Assembly (NCBI RefSeq): GCF_039541915.1
Contig: NZ_BAABHD010000083.1
Span: forward strand, 1 to 64,000
Direction: 5' to 3'
DNA length: 64,000 nt
Source: Nibrella saemangeumensis
GTDB taxonomy: Bacteria > Bacteroidota > Bacteroidia > Cytophagales > Spirosomataceae
A model generated the notes under the pieces. It saw nothing but the letters and a program-made list of their open reading frames with translations. It had not been told where the DNA came from and ran no database searches. Shown piece by piece: positions 51,814 to 61,253 of this stretch. Numbering within the stretch: the first letter of the stretch is position 1; the number at the start of each line of letters is the position of its first letter. The position numbers were made by a program, and so were the translations under genes.

Positions 51814-53345
51814 GTGGTTAAACCCACCGGACTTGGCATGGGCCGATCACTGGCTGTTGAGCCAGGTACCGATGGCCGGCGCATGGAGTGGGTCAGCGAA
51901 TATACGAAGACCATACCAAAGCCAGTCGTCAGCATGATGTGGAATACCAGCATTCGATAATCATGCAGGTAAAAGCCCAGGGCAATACCGCCCAGGAAAT
52001 ACAGGACCATCAGCCCTTCCAGTACCGTCAGTAGTGTAATACCCCGGTTGAGGTAGATATTATTCTGCCAGCTATCCTTGGCGGTGTTTACATTGAACTT
52101 GGGGGTACGCACAAACGGGGTTTTCCGGCCGATATAGCCTTCAATAACGGCAATGGTATTGTGCAGCGATAAACCCATCATCAGCGATGAGTACATCGGA
52201 AAATACCACCCAAACTGAGTCGGCTTCTGGTGACCCGACAACCAGAAGGGTATGCCGTAGAACAGCATCAGAATAATTAGATTGAACTGGAAGAAGTTAA
52301 TCAGGTAATATACGGACTCCCACTCCGGGTGAATGCTCCGGATATATAAGACTGGTACGCTCAGGATGGCCAGCGCCAGCACCAGTATAAACGTTGAGCT
52401 GCTGAACAGGTGGAAGAAGGCGTGTATTTTGGCGACGAATGGCACACCCGGTGCTTTCAGCACCTTCAGCATAATCTTGCGGGCGCACTCGGCGGCTCCC
52501 TTCATCCAGCGGTACTGCTGTGACTTCAGCGCATTCATGGCGACTGGCAATTCGGCGGGGGAGCCGATGTCTTCGCGGTAGACGAACTTCCAGCCTTTTA
52601 GCTGAGCGCGGTAGCTGAGGTCGAGGTCTTCAGTCAGGGTATCGCTGCTCCAGCCACCGGCGTCCAGAATGGTTTCTTTACGCCAGACCCCCGCCGTACC
52701 ATTGAAATTCATGAAGAAGTCGGCGGCATTACGGCCACCCTGTTCAATGAAGAAGTGAGCATTCAACCCGAAGGCCTGCAGGCGGGTAATCAGTGAATAA
52801 TCTTCGTTGAGGTGTGTCCAGCGGGTTTGCACAATACCGATCTTCGGATTGGAAAAGTGGGGGAGGGTCTTCAGCAGAAAATCGGGGTCGGGTACGAAGT
52901 CGGCATCAAAAATAGCAATGAACTGTCCCTTGGCAAAGTCGAGGCCGTAGGCGAGCGCACCGGCTTTGAAGCCTTTCCGCTCCGGACGCCGGATGTGCTG
53001 AATGTCGTAACCCATGCGTTGGTATTCGGCTACCTTACGGGCCAGAATACCAACGGTTTCGTCGGTAGAGTCATCCAGCACCTGAATCTCCAGCTTTTCC
53101 TTTGGGTAACGTAGGTCAGCTACCGCATCAATAAGCCGCTCAACTACATATAGCTCATTGTAAATAGGAAGTTGAACCGTCACGACGGGCAGGTTATTCC
53201 AATCGACAGAATCAGGTGTAATGATATTCGCCTTCCGCTTTGCCTGTGTACGGAGGTAAATAATAATCAGGCTGAGCTGGCCCAGGTTATACGTGAACAA
53301 CAGCACCAGTGTGAGACCGTATAGAATTAAAATAAGTGCTTCCAT
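51810..53345 (-). CDS. Cellulose-synthase-like processive glycosyltransferase (GT2)
   Basis: 511 residues. An N-terminal membrane helix, a large GT2 domain with VQLPIYNELYVVERL, QVLDDSTDE, AIFDADFVPD, TEDLDLSYRAQ and the QQYRWMKG motif (QxxRW) of processive synthases, then about four membrane helices. There is no PilZ domain. It resembles the glucan/mannan synthase (CslA-like) proteins of Bacteroidota. It overlaps the downstream GT87-like gene by four bases and probably makes or extends a surface polysaccharide or glycolipid. Confidence 0.92.
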   Translation of the reverse strand: MEALILILYGLTLVLLFTYNLGQLSLIIIYLRTQAKRKANIITPDSVDWNNLPVVTVQLPIYNELYVVERLIDAVADLRYPKEKLEIQVLDDSTDETVGILARKVAEYQRMGYDIQHIRRPERKGFKAGALAYGLDFAKGQFIAIFDADFVPDPDFLLKTLPHFSNPKIGIVQTRWTHLNEDYSLITRLQAFGLNAHFFIEQGGRNAADFFMNFNGTAGVWRKETILDAGGWSSDTLTEDLDLSYRAQLKGWKFVYREDIGSPAELPVAMNALKSQQYRWMKGAAECARKIMLKVLKAPGVPFVAKIHAFFHLFSSSTFILVLALAILSVPVLYIRSIHPEWESVYYLINFFQFNLIILMLFYGIPFWLSGHQKPTQFGWYFPMYSSLMMGLSLHNTIAVIEGYIGRKTPFVRTPKFNVNTAKDSWQNNIYLNRGITLLTVLEGLMVLYFLGGIALGFYLHDYRMLVFHIMLTTGFGMVFVYSLTHSMRRPSVPGSTASDRPMPSPVGLTT

Positions 53346-53398
53346 GTGTTGGACAAATAGTGTCTATTTGCCGCTCCTCATGCCAGTATCAACGGGCT

Positions 53399-54112
53399 TT
53401 ACCAATACTTAAATATGGTGGTAATAATTTTATAGCCTGCCAATACCGTGCCTTTGACTGTTCCCGATATTTTAGAAAAACCGATTCGCCGGCGATAGCT
53501 GACGGGCACCTCCATAATCCGCAACCCCTGCTTAGCGGCTTTCAGTTGCATCTCTACGGTCCAGCCGTAGGTAGTATCCTGCATCTGTAGCGCCAGCAGT
53601 TTATCAAATCGCATTGCCCGAAACGGCCCCAGGTCTGTGTAGCGTACGCCGTATAACCACCGCAGCAACGTAGTGGCTAACCAGTTGCCAAATACCTGCT
53701 GGGGAGTCATAGAGCCCGACTGCCGGTTGCCCAGTGCCCGCGAACCGATTACCAAATCAACCTTTTCCTCTACAATCGGCTTTACCAAAGCCGTCATTTC
53801 GACCGGGTAGTCTGAGTAGTCGGCGTCTAAAAAAACCACAATGTCCGGTTTTTGTTGCCGATTGTTAGCGTAGGCTATGCCCCGCAGGCAGGCCCGGCCA
53901 TATCCCTGTACCGGTTCGTCGAGAACAGTCGCCCCGGCCTGCGCTGCCTGTACCGCCGTCTGGTCGTTGGAGTTGTTGTTGACAACGATAACTTCCTGCA
54001 CCAGTTCCTTCGGAATTTCGCGTATCACATTGCCGACGGAGTTCTCTTCATTAAACGCCGGAATGATAACGACTATGACGGGTTGTTCCAAAATCAACAA
54101 AGCTTCATTCAA
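53399..54112 (-). CDS. GT2 glycosyltransferase, dolichyl-phosphate-mannose-synthase-like
   Basis: Up to 237 residues. VIIPAFNEENSVGNVI, VVNNNSNDQT, VFLDADYSDYP and the VIGSRALG/MTPQQVFGNW block are typical of polyprenyl-phosphate sugar synthases, without C-terminal membrane helices. The frame opens at TTG 54112. The candidate -7 element TAGCTTTG (54124-54117 on the minus strand) would place the transcript start near it, so a TTG at 54091 (giving MEQPVIVVIIPAFNEE) may be the true start. It probably makes the lipid-linked sugar donor used by the GT87-like protein, an inference from position. Confidence 0.87.
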   Translation of the reverse strand: MNEALLILEQPVIVVIIPAFNEENSVGNVIREIPKELVQEVIVVNNNSNDQTAVQAAQAGATVLDEPVQGYGRACLRGIAYANNRQQKPDIVVFLDADYSDYPVEMTALVKPIVEEKVDLVIGSRALGNRQSGSMTPQQVFGNWLATTLLRWLYGVRYTDLGPFRAMRFDKLLALQMQDTTYGWTVEMQLKAAKQGLRIMEVPVSYRRRIGFSKISGTVKGTVLAGYKIITTIFKYW

Positions 54113-54116
54113 CTGT

Positions 54117-54124
54117 CAAAGCTA
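54117..54124 (-). promoter_or_regulatory. Candidate -7 element for the GT2 gene
   Basis: CAAAGCTA on plus is TAGCTTTG on minus, matching TAnnTTTG. It is directly upstream of the TTG start, which makes a later start codon more likely. No clear -33 element. Confidence 0.35.
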
Positions 54125-54227
54125 CACGTTCTGGATTAGAATCTGTTGTCTGGCTACCGACATTAATGGGTATTAACCATATTTGGGAAATTATGAACAC
54201 GGATTGGTAAGCTAGTAGTAAAGCATC

Positions 54228-55031
54228 ATGGAAATATCATTTATCGGAGCGGGCAATCTGGCCTGGCATCTGGCCCCGGCCCTGGAAAATGCCGGGCATC
54301 ACATTAATGAAGTGTACAGCCGGCAAGCACAAGGTGCCCGGCAGCTCGTCGGTATACTCTACGATGCCCATACCCAGCCGGACCTGAACTTTGCCGACAG
54401 TGCCTCTCAGCTATTTATCCTCGCCGTTCCCGATGACGCTATTGACGAGGTTTGTGCCCAGATTGTACTTCCCGAAAACGCCATACTGGTGCATACGTCG
54501 GGCAGTAAACCACTGAGCCTATTGCAGCAGCTACTAGGAGTATACAGCGACGTACCGGTGCGAACCGGCGTATTTTACGCCTTACAGACATTCAGTAAAG
54601 GGCAGCCGCTGCTGGACTTCGAACAGATTCCCCTCTGTATTGAAGCCAGCGACCGGGATACCGAAGCGCAGTTGGTACACTTGGGGCAGGAGCTGAGCAC
54701 GATTGTTTATCTGGTAAACTCGCAGGAGCGGAAGGTGCTGCATCTGGCGGCTGTGTTCGCCTGCAACTTCTCCAACCACCTGCTGGCGCTGGCCAAAGAC
54801 CTGACCGATGCCGAAAATCTGGAGTTTGACTTGCTGAAGCCGCTGATTGCCGAGACCTTCCGGAAAGCCATGAACGCCAAGCATCCGGCCGAGGTGCAGA
54901 CGGGCCCCGCTCGCCGGGGTGACCAGACCATTATGCAGATGCATACCGAATACCTGGCCGCTCATCAACCCCAATGGTTACCTGTTTACCAGCCACTATC
55001 CGAAAGCATCGCTCAGCGGTATCGCCGTTAG
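54228..55031 (+). CDS. DUF2520 / F420-type NADP oxidoreductase-like Rossmann protein
   Basis: 267 residues. N-terminal Rossmann motif FIGAGNLAWHLAPALENAGH, LAVPDDAIDEV and HTSGSKPLSLLQ, followed by the DUF2520 domain with the hydrophobic helix LHLAAVFACNFSNHLLALA and HPAEVQTGPARRGDQTIMQMH. This is the family related to ketopantoate-type reductases. The reaction is unknown. It ends three bases from the convergent gene at 55035. Confidence 0.88.
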   Translation: MEISFIGAGNLAWHLAPALENAGHHINEVYSRQAQGARQLVGILYDAHTQPDLNFADSASQLFILAVPDDAIDEVCAQIVLPENAILVHTSGSKPLSLLQQLLGVYSDVPVRTGVFYALQTFSKGQPLLDFEQIPLCIEASDRDTEAQLVHLGQELSTIVYLVNSQERKVLHLAAVFACNFSNHLLALAKDLTDAENLEFDLLKPLIAETFRKAMNAKHPAEVQTGPARRGDQTIMQMHTEYLAAHQPQWLPVYQPLSESIAQRYRR

Positions 55032-55034
55032 GGC

Positions 55035-56267
55035 CTATTCAGCATCTGAATCTTCCAGTTCAAGCAGCGTCGAGACAATCTGAACGGAGGAGTGCAGCGT
55101 GCGGTGTACCGGACACTTTTCGGCAATCTCCAGCAGGCGGTTGCGTTGTTCGTCGGTTAAGTCGCCTTCTACCTCGATCTCCCGCGAAATCTGGTCAAGC
55201 ATGGGTTTCTTCTCGGTATGCTCTGAGTCCTGCGCGTGAATCTTGTCGTGCTGCAAATGCACGATCACGTTCTTTAATGGCCACTGCTTGCGGTCGGCGT
55301 ACATCCGGAGGGTCATGGCGGTGCAGGCACCTAAACCGGCTGTGACTAGGTCGTACGGGGTTGGCCCCAGGTCGTGCCCGCCGGGTATCGCTTTCGGTTC
55401 ATCGGCCAGCAGCGAGTGATTGCCCGCTTTCACCTCCGTGGTCAGGGAGTCCGGTCCAATGCGCACGGCAACGCGTTTGTGCGAAGTCAGTGGCTCAGCC
55501 TGTGGGATGTCAATGTAGCGCTTGACCCAGCTGGCTATCATCTCGCCCCCATACAGCGAATCCTCCGGCTTGGTCATCAGGTGGTCGGCACCGTCGAGCG
55601 AGATAAAACTCTTGGGATGACGGGCCGCCTGATAAATGGCTGCGGCATTGTCGATACTGACGGTTCTATCCTGCGGGGAATGCAGCACCAGCAGTGCCCG
55701 CCGTAATGCGTGAATATCGGTGGCTGGCTCAAATCGGCTTAGATCATCCAGGAACTGCTTCTGCACCGTAAAAGTCCGTCCGCCAATGCTAACCTCTGCT
55801 TTGCCCTCTTTTTCGATCTGAGTCAGGTCTCCTTTCAGCAAATGCTTTACATGGTCAGGGTCACAAGGCGAGCCAATGGTCACTACCGCTTTTACAGACG
55901 GTAACGAACTGGCGGCCATTAAAACGGCCGTACCGCCCAGTGAGTGACCAATGGCCAGGGCCGGTGCCTGATAGTGGGTTTCGAGGTGTTCGGCGGCACT
56001 AAGCAAGTCGGCAATGTTGGAGGAGAAGGTGGTGTCGCCAAATTCCCCTTCGCTCTCACCCAGGCCGGTAAAGTCGAACCGGAAAACGGCGATGCCATTC
56101 AGGCTGAGCGCTCTGGAGATGTTGCGGATAGCGGTAAAGTTCTTGGTGCAGGTAAAGCAATGGGCGAACAGGGCAAACGCATGAGGCCGCCCGTCGATGG
56201 GTAGTTCGAGCAGACCGGAGAGTACGTGGCCATCTTTATTCTGGAACGAAACTTTGATTGATTTCAT
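55035..56267 (-). CDS. Fusion of alpha/beta hydrolase and OsmC-like peroxide-reducing domain
   Basis: 410 residues. Residues about 1-250 are an alpha/beta hydrolase with FDFTGLGESEGEF and the nucleophile elbow GHSLGGTAVL; DADHLMT-like Asp/His residues complete the triad. Residues about 270-410 are OsmC-like: LGPTPYDLVTAGLGACTAMTLRMYADRK holds one Cys and EKCPVHRTL the second, the peroxidatic pair of OsmC/Ohr. This bifunctional form is known in Bacteroidota and Proteobacteria. It probably detoxifies organic hydroperoxides, with the hydrolase acting on a related ester. It is followed by a sugar transporter on the same strand. Confidence 0.93.
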   Translation of the reverse strand: MKSIKVSFQNKDGHVLSGLLELPIDGRPHAFALFAHCFTCTKNFTAIRNISRALSLNGIAVFRFDFTGLGESEGEFGDTTFSSNIADLLSAAEHLETHYQAPALAIGHSLGGTAVLMAASSLPSVKAVVTIGSPCDPDHVKHLLKGDLTQIEKEGKAEVSIGGRTFTVQKQFLDDLSRFEPATDIHALRRALLVLHSPQDRTVSIDNAAAIYQAARHPKSFISLDGADHLMTKPEDSLYGGEMIASWVKRYIDIPQAEPLTSHKRVAVRIGPDSLTTEVKAGNHSLLADEPKAIPGGHDLGPTPYDLVTAGLGACTAMTLRMYADRKQWPLKNVIVHLQHDKIHAQDSEHTEKKPMLDQISREIEVEGDLTDEQRNRLLEIAEKCPVHRTLHSSVQIVSTLLELEDSDAE

Positions 56268-56291
56268 AGGCAGCAGGTTAAGTAACCAACG

Positions 56292-57620
56292 TCAGTGGGC
56301 AACAATTGTTCGCTCGATCTGCTCCAGCGAGGTGCCTTTGGTTTCCGGCATGATCCGCCAGACAAACAGCAACTGCAGCACCATCATGATGCTGAAGAAC
56401 AAAAAGGTATTGCCGCCCCCGAAGGTATCGGCGATGTACGGGAAGGTAAACGCAATAATGGCGGCCATCAGCCAGTGCGTAAAGCTGCCCAGCGCCTGCC
56501 CGCTGGCCCGTACTTCGTTCGGGAAAATTTCGGAAATAAATACCCAGATAACCGCTCCCTGCGAAAAGGCAAAAAAGGCGATGTAAATAAACAGGTAGAT
56601 AGGCACGGTCATGCCGCTGAAATCCTGCACGTAAAAAGACCGGGCTACCAGCCCTAGGGTAACGATTAGGCCGACGGAGCCAATCAGCATCAATACCCGG
56701 CGGCCAAAGCGGTCGATGAAGTTCATCGCCAGCAGCGTGAAAATAAAATTAATGAGGCCCACGCCCGCCGACGACAGCAGCGCCGAACTGGTTCCCAGTC
56801 CCGTCATCTCAAAAATTCGGGGTGCGTAGTATATAATAGCGTTGATGCCAGATACCTGATTAAACACCGCAAACAGCACCGCCAGCATCACCGGCGTCCG
56901 GTATTTGGCCGAAAACAGGGATTCTGAGGGGGAGTCCTGCACCAACTGATGTGTAGTAATCACATCGCTGACTATAGCATCGGCATTGGCCGGGTCAATC
57001 TGCGCCAGTACCGCTCTGGCTTTTTCAACTTCGCCTTTTTTGGTGATCAGCCAGCGCGGGCTTTCCGGAACCCCCAAAATGGTGATTAAAAAGAGGAGTG
57101 CCGGCAGCGCTTCAACGCCGAGCATCCACCGCCAGGCATCCTCGCCAATGCCCTGTAGTGCGTAGTTCGACAGGTAAGAGACCAGAATCCCAAAAACAAT
57201 GTTGAACTGAAACAAAGCTACCAGCCGGCCCCGTGATTTGGCGGGCGAAATCTCCGTGATATACATTGGAGCCGTTACTGACGATGCGCCCACGCCCAAC
57301 CCGCCGATAAACCGGGAGAACAGAAACACATACCAGTCGGTGGCCACCGCTGAGCCGATAGCCGACAACAGGTATAAAAGGGCAATCCAGAAAAGGGTGG
57401 TCTTGCGGCCCAGCCGATCGGAGGGAATGCCGCCGAACAGGGCGCCGATCACGGTACCGATCAGGGCAATAGATACCGTCAGGCCATGTTCAAACACGTT
57501 CAGGCTCCAGTACTGTTGAATGGCTTTTTCGGCACCTGAAATCACCGCCGTGTCGAAACCGAAGAGAAACCCACCAAGGGCAACGACGATCGACCAGAGA
57601 AAGACTTTTCGGTTGTTCAT
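56292..57620 (-). CDS. Sugar porter family MFS transporter
   Basis: 442 residues with 12 predicted membrane helices. The MFS sugar porter signatures are GFDTAVISGAE near helix 1, SDRLGRKTTLF between helices 2 and 3, the RFIGGLGVGASSV block, the PESPRWLI motif and PETKGTSLEQIE near the C-terminus. It probably imports a hexose, pentose or inositol by proton symport. It lies 24 bases upstream of the OsmC fusion on the same strand and may be in a transcript with it, though the functions differ. Confidence 0.93.
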   Translation of the reverse strand: MNNRKVFLWSIVVALGGFLFGFDTAVISGAEKAIQQYWSLNVFEHGLTVSIALIGTVIGALFGGIPSDRLGRKTTLFWIALLYLLSAIGSAVATDWYVFLFSRFIGGLGVGASSVTAPMYITEISPAKSRGRLVALFQFNIVFGILVSYLSNYALQGIGEDAWRWMLGVEALPALLFLITILGVPESPRWLITKKGEVEKARAVLAQIDPANADAIVSDVITTHQLVQDSPSESLFSAKYRTPVMLAVLFAVFNQVSGINAIIYYAPRIFEMTGLGTSSALLSSAGVGLINFIFTLLAMNFIDRFGRRVLMLIGSVGLIVTLGLVARSFYVQDFSGMTVPIYLFIYIAFFAFSQGAVIWVFISEIFPNEVRASGQALGSFTHWLMAAIIAFTFPYIADTFGGGNTFLFFSIMMVLQLLFVWRIMPETKGTSLEQIERTIVAH

Positions 57621-57747
57621 AGTGGTCTTTATTTCTGCTAAGATAAGAACCGTTTACTAACTTATGTTACCTTTTGTCTACTCCAGTATAAGTACGCGAA
57701 TTCAAAATTGCGGGATTCCCCTCTACCTGAAGACCTGCAGGTGCCGC

Positions 57748-57755
57748 TACCTTTG
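57748..57755 (+). promoter_or_regulatory. Candidate -7 element for the methyltransferase gene
   Basis: TACCTTTG matches TAnnTTTG, 38 bases before the ATG at 57794. No clear -33 element. Confidence 0.4.
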
Positions 57756-57793
57756 TTGCACAAAATAGCCACACCACAAAAGAACAGTAAGCA

Positions 57794-58498
57794 ATGGAAA
57801 AGCAATTCTGGTTTAAATCTTGGGAGTTAGAAGGGCACTACACCAGCTTCCACCGTCGAGACATCCACCCATTCGTTATGGAGCACCTGACACCGGAGGT
57901 CCTGACAGGAAAGTCCATCTTTGTTCCGCTCTGCGGCAAAGCCGTCGATATGGTCTACTTTAGCCTGTATGCCGAGCGGGTGATCGGTGTAGAAATCGTA
58001 GAGAAGGCTGTATTTCAGTTCTTTGACGAAAACAAACTGTCCTACGAGCGAATCGGCAACCGGTTTGTGTCGGGTAACATCACCATTTTCTGCGCGGATA
58101 TGTTTACGTTGACGCCCGAAGAAGTGGGCGAAATTGATCTCGTCTATGACCGGGCTTCGCTGGTAGCGTTGCCATTCTCCATGCGAATGAATTACCTGAG
58201 GAAGCTGGAAGAACTGACCCAGCCGGGCTGTATCTATTTCCTGAATACGCTGGAATACGCACCCACAATGGATACCCCGCCGTTCAGTATACCACCGGCT
58301 GAGGTAGAACGTTATTTTTCCAACTATGCCATTAATCATGTTGAAAGCTCACTGCAGCCCAATCATGGTATGGTTCATAAGTTCGGGCTGGAGTACCTGA
58401 TCGAGCACGGCTTTATGATGCAAAAATTGTATGGCGCCAGACGGTCACTCACTACCGAATCGGTAATCAACCGTTACAGCTTTTCTTACGATTCCTGA
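57794..58498 (+). CDS. TPMT-family (thiopurine methyltransferase-like) SAM methyltransferase
   Basis: 234 residues. FWFKSWELEGHYTSFHRRDIHPFV, IFVPLCGKAVDMVYFSLYAERVIGVEIV and DLVYDRASLVALP match the thiopurine S-methyltransferase family of bacteria. The GxG-like SAM region is in the PLCGKAVDM segment. It transfers a methyl group from SAM to a small acceptor, with selenium/tellurium or thiols known for some relatives. No adjacent gene suggests the substrate. A hairpin terminator follows. Confidence 0.9.
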   Translation: MEKQFWFKSWELEGHYTSFHRRDIHPFVMEHLTPEVLTGKSIFVPLCGKAVDMVYFSLYAERVIGVEIVEKAVFQFFDENKLSYERIGNRFVSGNITIFCADMFTLTPEEVGEIDLVYDRASLVALPFSMRMNYLRKLEELTQPGCIYFLNTLEYAPTMDTPPFSIPPAEVERYFSNYAINHVESSLQPNHGMVHKFGLEYLIEHGFMMQKLYGARRSLTTESVINRYSFSYDS

Positions 58499-58542
58499 TT
58501 CAGATAGCTAAGCGATTATAAAGCACTATTGCTGAAAAAAGG

Positions 58543-58567
58543 AAGCCGGGGCTGCTGCTCCGGCTTT
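58543..58567 (+). terminator. Terminator after the methyltransferase gene
   Basis: AAGCCGG (58543-58549) and CCGGCTT (58560-58566) form a 7-bp stem around a 10-base loop, followed by only a short T-run. Confidence 0.6.
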
Positions 58568-58572
58568 GCTGT

Positions 58573-59448
58573 TTACGAATTAGGCGGCTGTTCCTGTAGC
58601 CTCTTTTTTAGGTCGAAGGTATGGGGGGGAAACAGGATTAAGATTTTATTCGTATCAAAGGCATCTTTGATTGTTTTGATGGCTTCGCTGGTAGCGAGTG
58701 GGGCGCTGGTCAACGTCTGGTCGATCCAGAACCAGACCATAAATTGAACCATTTCTCCTGTAAAAGCCCGATATAGCATTTGAACCGGCCGGTCTTTTCG
58801 AATAAACGGTAATGTGTTGATAGCTTTATGAACTACCTCCTGGGCTTTGTTTAGGTCGTCCAGGTAGGAAACGCCGGCAACAATCTCCAGGCGTCGTTCG
58901 CCTGAACGGGAGTAGTTGATAATCGGCTTCTGAAAAACATCCTTACTGGGAATCTCAATCTCCTGCCCCTGCATATTATCCAGCACGACCGACCGGAGTT
59001 TTATCGAGATAACACGGCCGGTAAAGCCGTTGGTCTCAATGGTGTCTCCGAGCTCAATAGGTCGCTGAATGGCAATCATGGTGCCGGAGATAAAGTTAGT
59101 CGTCAGATCCTGGAAGGCAAAACCAACCGCCAGCGCAATGACTCCCGCCCCGGCCAGCAGGGACGTAACTGTTTTGTCGAGGCCCAGCACGCCCAACGCA
59201 AAGAACAGTCCAATTACATTGATTACCAGCACTACAATACTTTCAAGCAGGCCTTCCAGAGACGCGTTGCCATTGACATGGCTCAGAATGCGAACCAGTA
59301 CCCGCCGAGCCGTTCGGGCAATCAGGTTGAAGATAAGAATGACCAGAATGGCAACAACCAGATTAGGCAGGTTACTGATGGCAATTTTAGACCACGCTTC
59401 GAGCCGCTGGTAGATCAGCCGGACCATTTCATTCACTTCCATTAGCAT
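58573..59448 (-). CDS. MscS-family mechanosensitive channel
   Basis: 291 residues. Three N-terminal membrane segments lead into the pore helix region GVIALAVGFAFQDLTTNFISG and the MscS beta domain with GDTIETNGFTGRVISIKLRSV and DNMQGQEIEIPSKDVF. It is a small-conductance channel that opens when membrane tension rises during hypo-osmotic shock. The C-terminal domain is slightly longer than in E. coli MscS. Starts at ATG 59448; a second ATG two codons later is possible. Confidence 0.93.
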   Translation of the reverse strand: MLMEVNEMVRLIYQRLEAWSKIAISNLPNLVVAILVILIFNLIARTARRVLVRILSHVNGNASLEGLLESIVVLVINVIGLFFALGVLGLDKTVTSLLAGAGVIALAVGFAFQDLTTNFISGTMIAIQRPIELGDTIETNGFTGRVISIKLRSVVLDNMQGQEIEIPSKDVFQKPIINYSRSGERRLEIVAGVSYLDDLNKAQEVVHKAINTLPFIRKDRPVQMLYRAFTGEMVQFMVWFWIDQTLTSAPLATSEAIKTIKDAFDTNKILILFPPHTFDLKKRLQEQPPNS

Positions 59449-59601
59449 AAGAACAGACGTTGAGGTTTCTTATAAAAACCGCCAGCTATCCCTACTGTTT
59501 CCCAAACTTCCTAGGAGGGTAGGGGCGCAGGTCGTTATCCTACCGTGTCGACGCAGCCTTCCCTTAAGTAATCCAATGGTTACCGGCTAAGCGAATTTTG
59601 C

Positions 59602-59609
59602 TATTTTTG
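59602..59609 (+). promoter_or_regulatory. Candidate -7 element for the prenyl synthase gene
   Basis: TATTTTTG matches TAnnTTTG, 17 bases before the ATG at 59627, giving a short leader. No clear -33 element. Confidence 0.45.
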
Positions 59610-59626
59610 GGCCAAAACCCACAGGA

Positions 59627-60598
59627 ATGATCCCAGCCAATTTTATTGAGGCACTTCATCAGGAGATTCTACAGACCCAGTACGGCCGGTACCCCGCCGA
59701 GCTGTACGACCCGATCCGCTACATTATGAATCTGGGTGGCAAACGCCTTCGTCCGCTCATGACGCTCATGGCCGCCTACCTGTACACCGACGACTGGAAA
59801 AAGGCACTCAAACCAGCGGTGGCTGTCGAGGTATTCCACAACTTTACCCTCATGCACGATGATATTATGGACCAGGCTCCGCTACGCCGGGGGCAGCCAA
59901 CGGTGCACGAAAAGTGGAATCATAATATCGCCATTCTGTCGGGCGACGTCATGCTGGTCAACGCGTATGAATTATTGCTGGATGTGGAGACTCCTCACCT
60001 GAAGCGGGTTTTGGCGCGCTTTAACCGGACAGCCGCCGAAGTTTGCGAAGGACAGCAGTGGGATATGAATTTTGAAACCCGCTGGGATGTCACTGAAACG
60101 GAGTACCTGGAGATGATCAAGCTGAAAACGTCTGTATTGCTCGGCTTTGCGCTGGAGCTGGGTGGTATCATTGGGGGAGCCGATGAAGCCAACGCGGCCC
60201 GGTTGCGCGAAGGGGGCATTGATATAGGCATCGGCTTTCAGTTGAAAGATGATCTGCTGGACGTGTACGGTGACCCGGCTAAGTTTGGCAAGCAGGTCGG
60301 CGGAGATATTATTGCCAACAAAAAAACGTTTCTTTTAATAGAAGCGCTCCAGCAGGCCACCGGCAGCCTTAAAGATGAACTCACTGGCTGGCTGAGCCGG
60401 ACCGAATTTGATAAGCAGGAAAAGGTGCAGGCCGTTACGGCTATTTATGACCAGTTGGGCATCCGCGAAATCACCGAATCCCGGATTAACCAGTATTTTG
60501 CCGAGGGATTTGCTAATTTTGACCAAATTGAGGCTGAGCCTGCCCGCAAAGACATGCTGCTGACATTTACCCGCCAACTGGTGGAGCGCGAAAGCTGA
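59627..60598 (+). CDS. Polyprenyl diphosphate synthase
   Basis: 323 residues. The first aspartate-rich motif is DDIMD at 78-82 within MHDDIMDQAPLRRG, the second is KDDLLDVYGD, and GGKRLRPLM holds the substrate Arg residues. It condenses isopentenyl diphosphate with allylic diphosphates to make farnesyl, geranylgeranyl or longer quinone side chains. Chain length cannot be set safely from sequence. It ends 15 bases before the rhomboid gene, so the two may be co-transcribed. Confidence 0.94.
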   Translation: MIPANFIEALHQEILQTQYGRYPAELYDPIRYIMNLGGKRLRPLMTLMAAYLYTDDWKKALKPAVAVEVFHNFTLMHDDIMDQAPLRRGQPTVHEKWNHNIAILSGDVMLVNAYELLLDVETPHLKRVLARFNRTAAEVCEGQQWDMNFETRWDVTETEYLEMIKLKTSVLLGFALELGGIIGGADEANAARLREGGIDIGIGFQLKDDLLDVYGDPAKFGKQVGGDIIANKKTFLLIEALQQATGSLKDELTGWLSRTEFDKQEKVQAVTAIYDQLGIREITESRINQYFAEGFANFDQIEAEPARKDMLLTFTRQLVERES

Positions 60599-60613
60599 TG
60601 TAACCCTACGATC

Positions 60614-61234
60614 ATGAGTATTACCATCGCCATAGTTATTATTACCGTTGTGCTGAGCCTGTGGGCGTGGAGAGATACGTCTCTTATGGACCGCTGGGTG
60701 ATGAATCCATACAAAGTAGCCCATAAGGGACAGTATTACCGCCTGATTACCTCCGGCTTTCTGCATGCCGACTTTGGGCACCTGTTCTTCAATATGTTCA
60801 GTTTCTGGATTTTTGGCGGATTGATTGAGCGTATTTTTCTGGGCCTGTTCGGGCCGAGCGGAGGCTTTTTTCTGCTCCTTTTCTACATAGCCGGTATTAT
60901 TATTTCTGACATTCCCACCCTGATCAAGCACCGTAACAACAGCCGCTACAATTCACTGGGGGCGTCGGGCGGGGTTTCTTCTATCATCTTCGCGGCTATT
61001 CTGTTCTTTCCCCTACAGGACCTGTGCCTGTACGGTATTTTTTGTATGCCGGGATTTATTTTTGGTATCCTGTATCTGATTTACTCCTATTACGAATCCC
61101 GGCGCGGGGCCGGTTTCATCAACCACGACGCGCACTTTTACGGAGCTCTGTTTGGCGTACTTTGTATGGCTATTGTGTACCCGCCCGTGGTGCCATCCTT
61201 TGTTGAGCAAATTGCCGGCTGGCGTCTTTTTTAA
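60614..61234 (+). CDS. Rhomboid-family intramembrane serine protease
   Basis: 206 residues with about six membrane helices. HADFGHLFFNMFSFWIFG is the conserved histidine/asparagine helix, the catalytic Ser118 is in GASGGVSS, and His174 in HFYGALFG completes the dyad. It cleaves single-pass membrane proteins within the bilayer. Substrates unknown. It converges with the SGNH hydrolase gene 19 bases further on. Confidence 0.95.
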   Translation: MSITIAIVIITVVLSLWAWRDTSLMDRWVMNPYKVAHKGQYYRLITSGFLHADFGHLFFNMFSFWIFGGLIERIFLGLFGPSGGFFLLLFYIAGIIISDIPTLIKHRNNSRYNSLGASGGVSSIIFAAILFFPLQDLCLYGIFCMPGFIFGILYLIYSYYESRRGAGFINHDAHFYGALFGVLCMAIVYPPVVPSFVEQIAGWRLF

Positions 61235-61253
61235 ACATGAAATCTCCAGCTTA

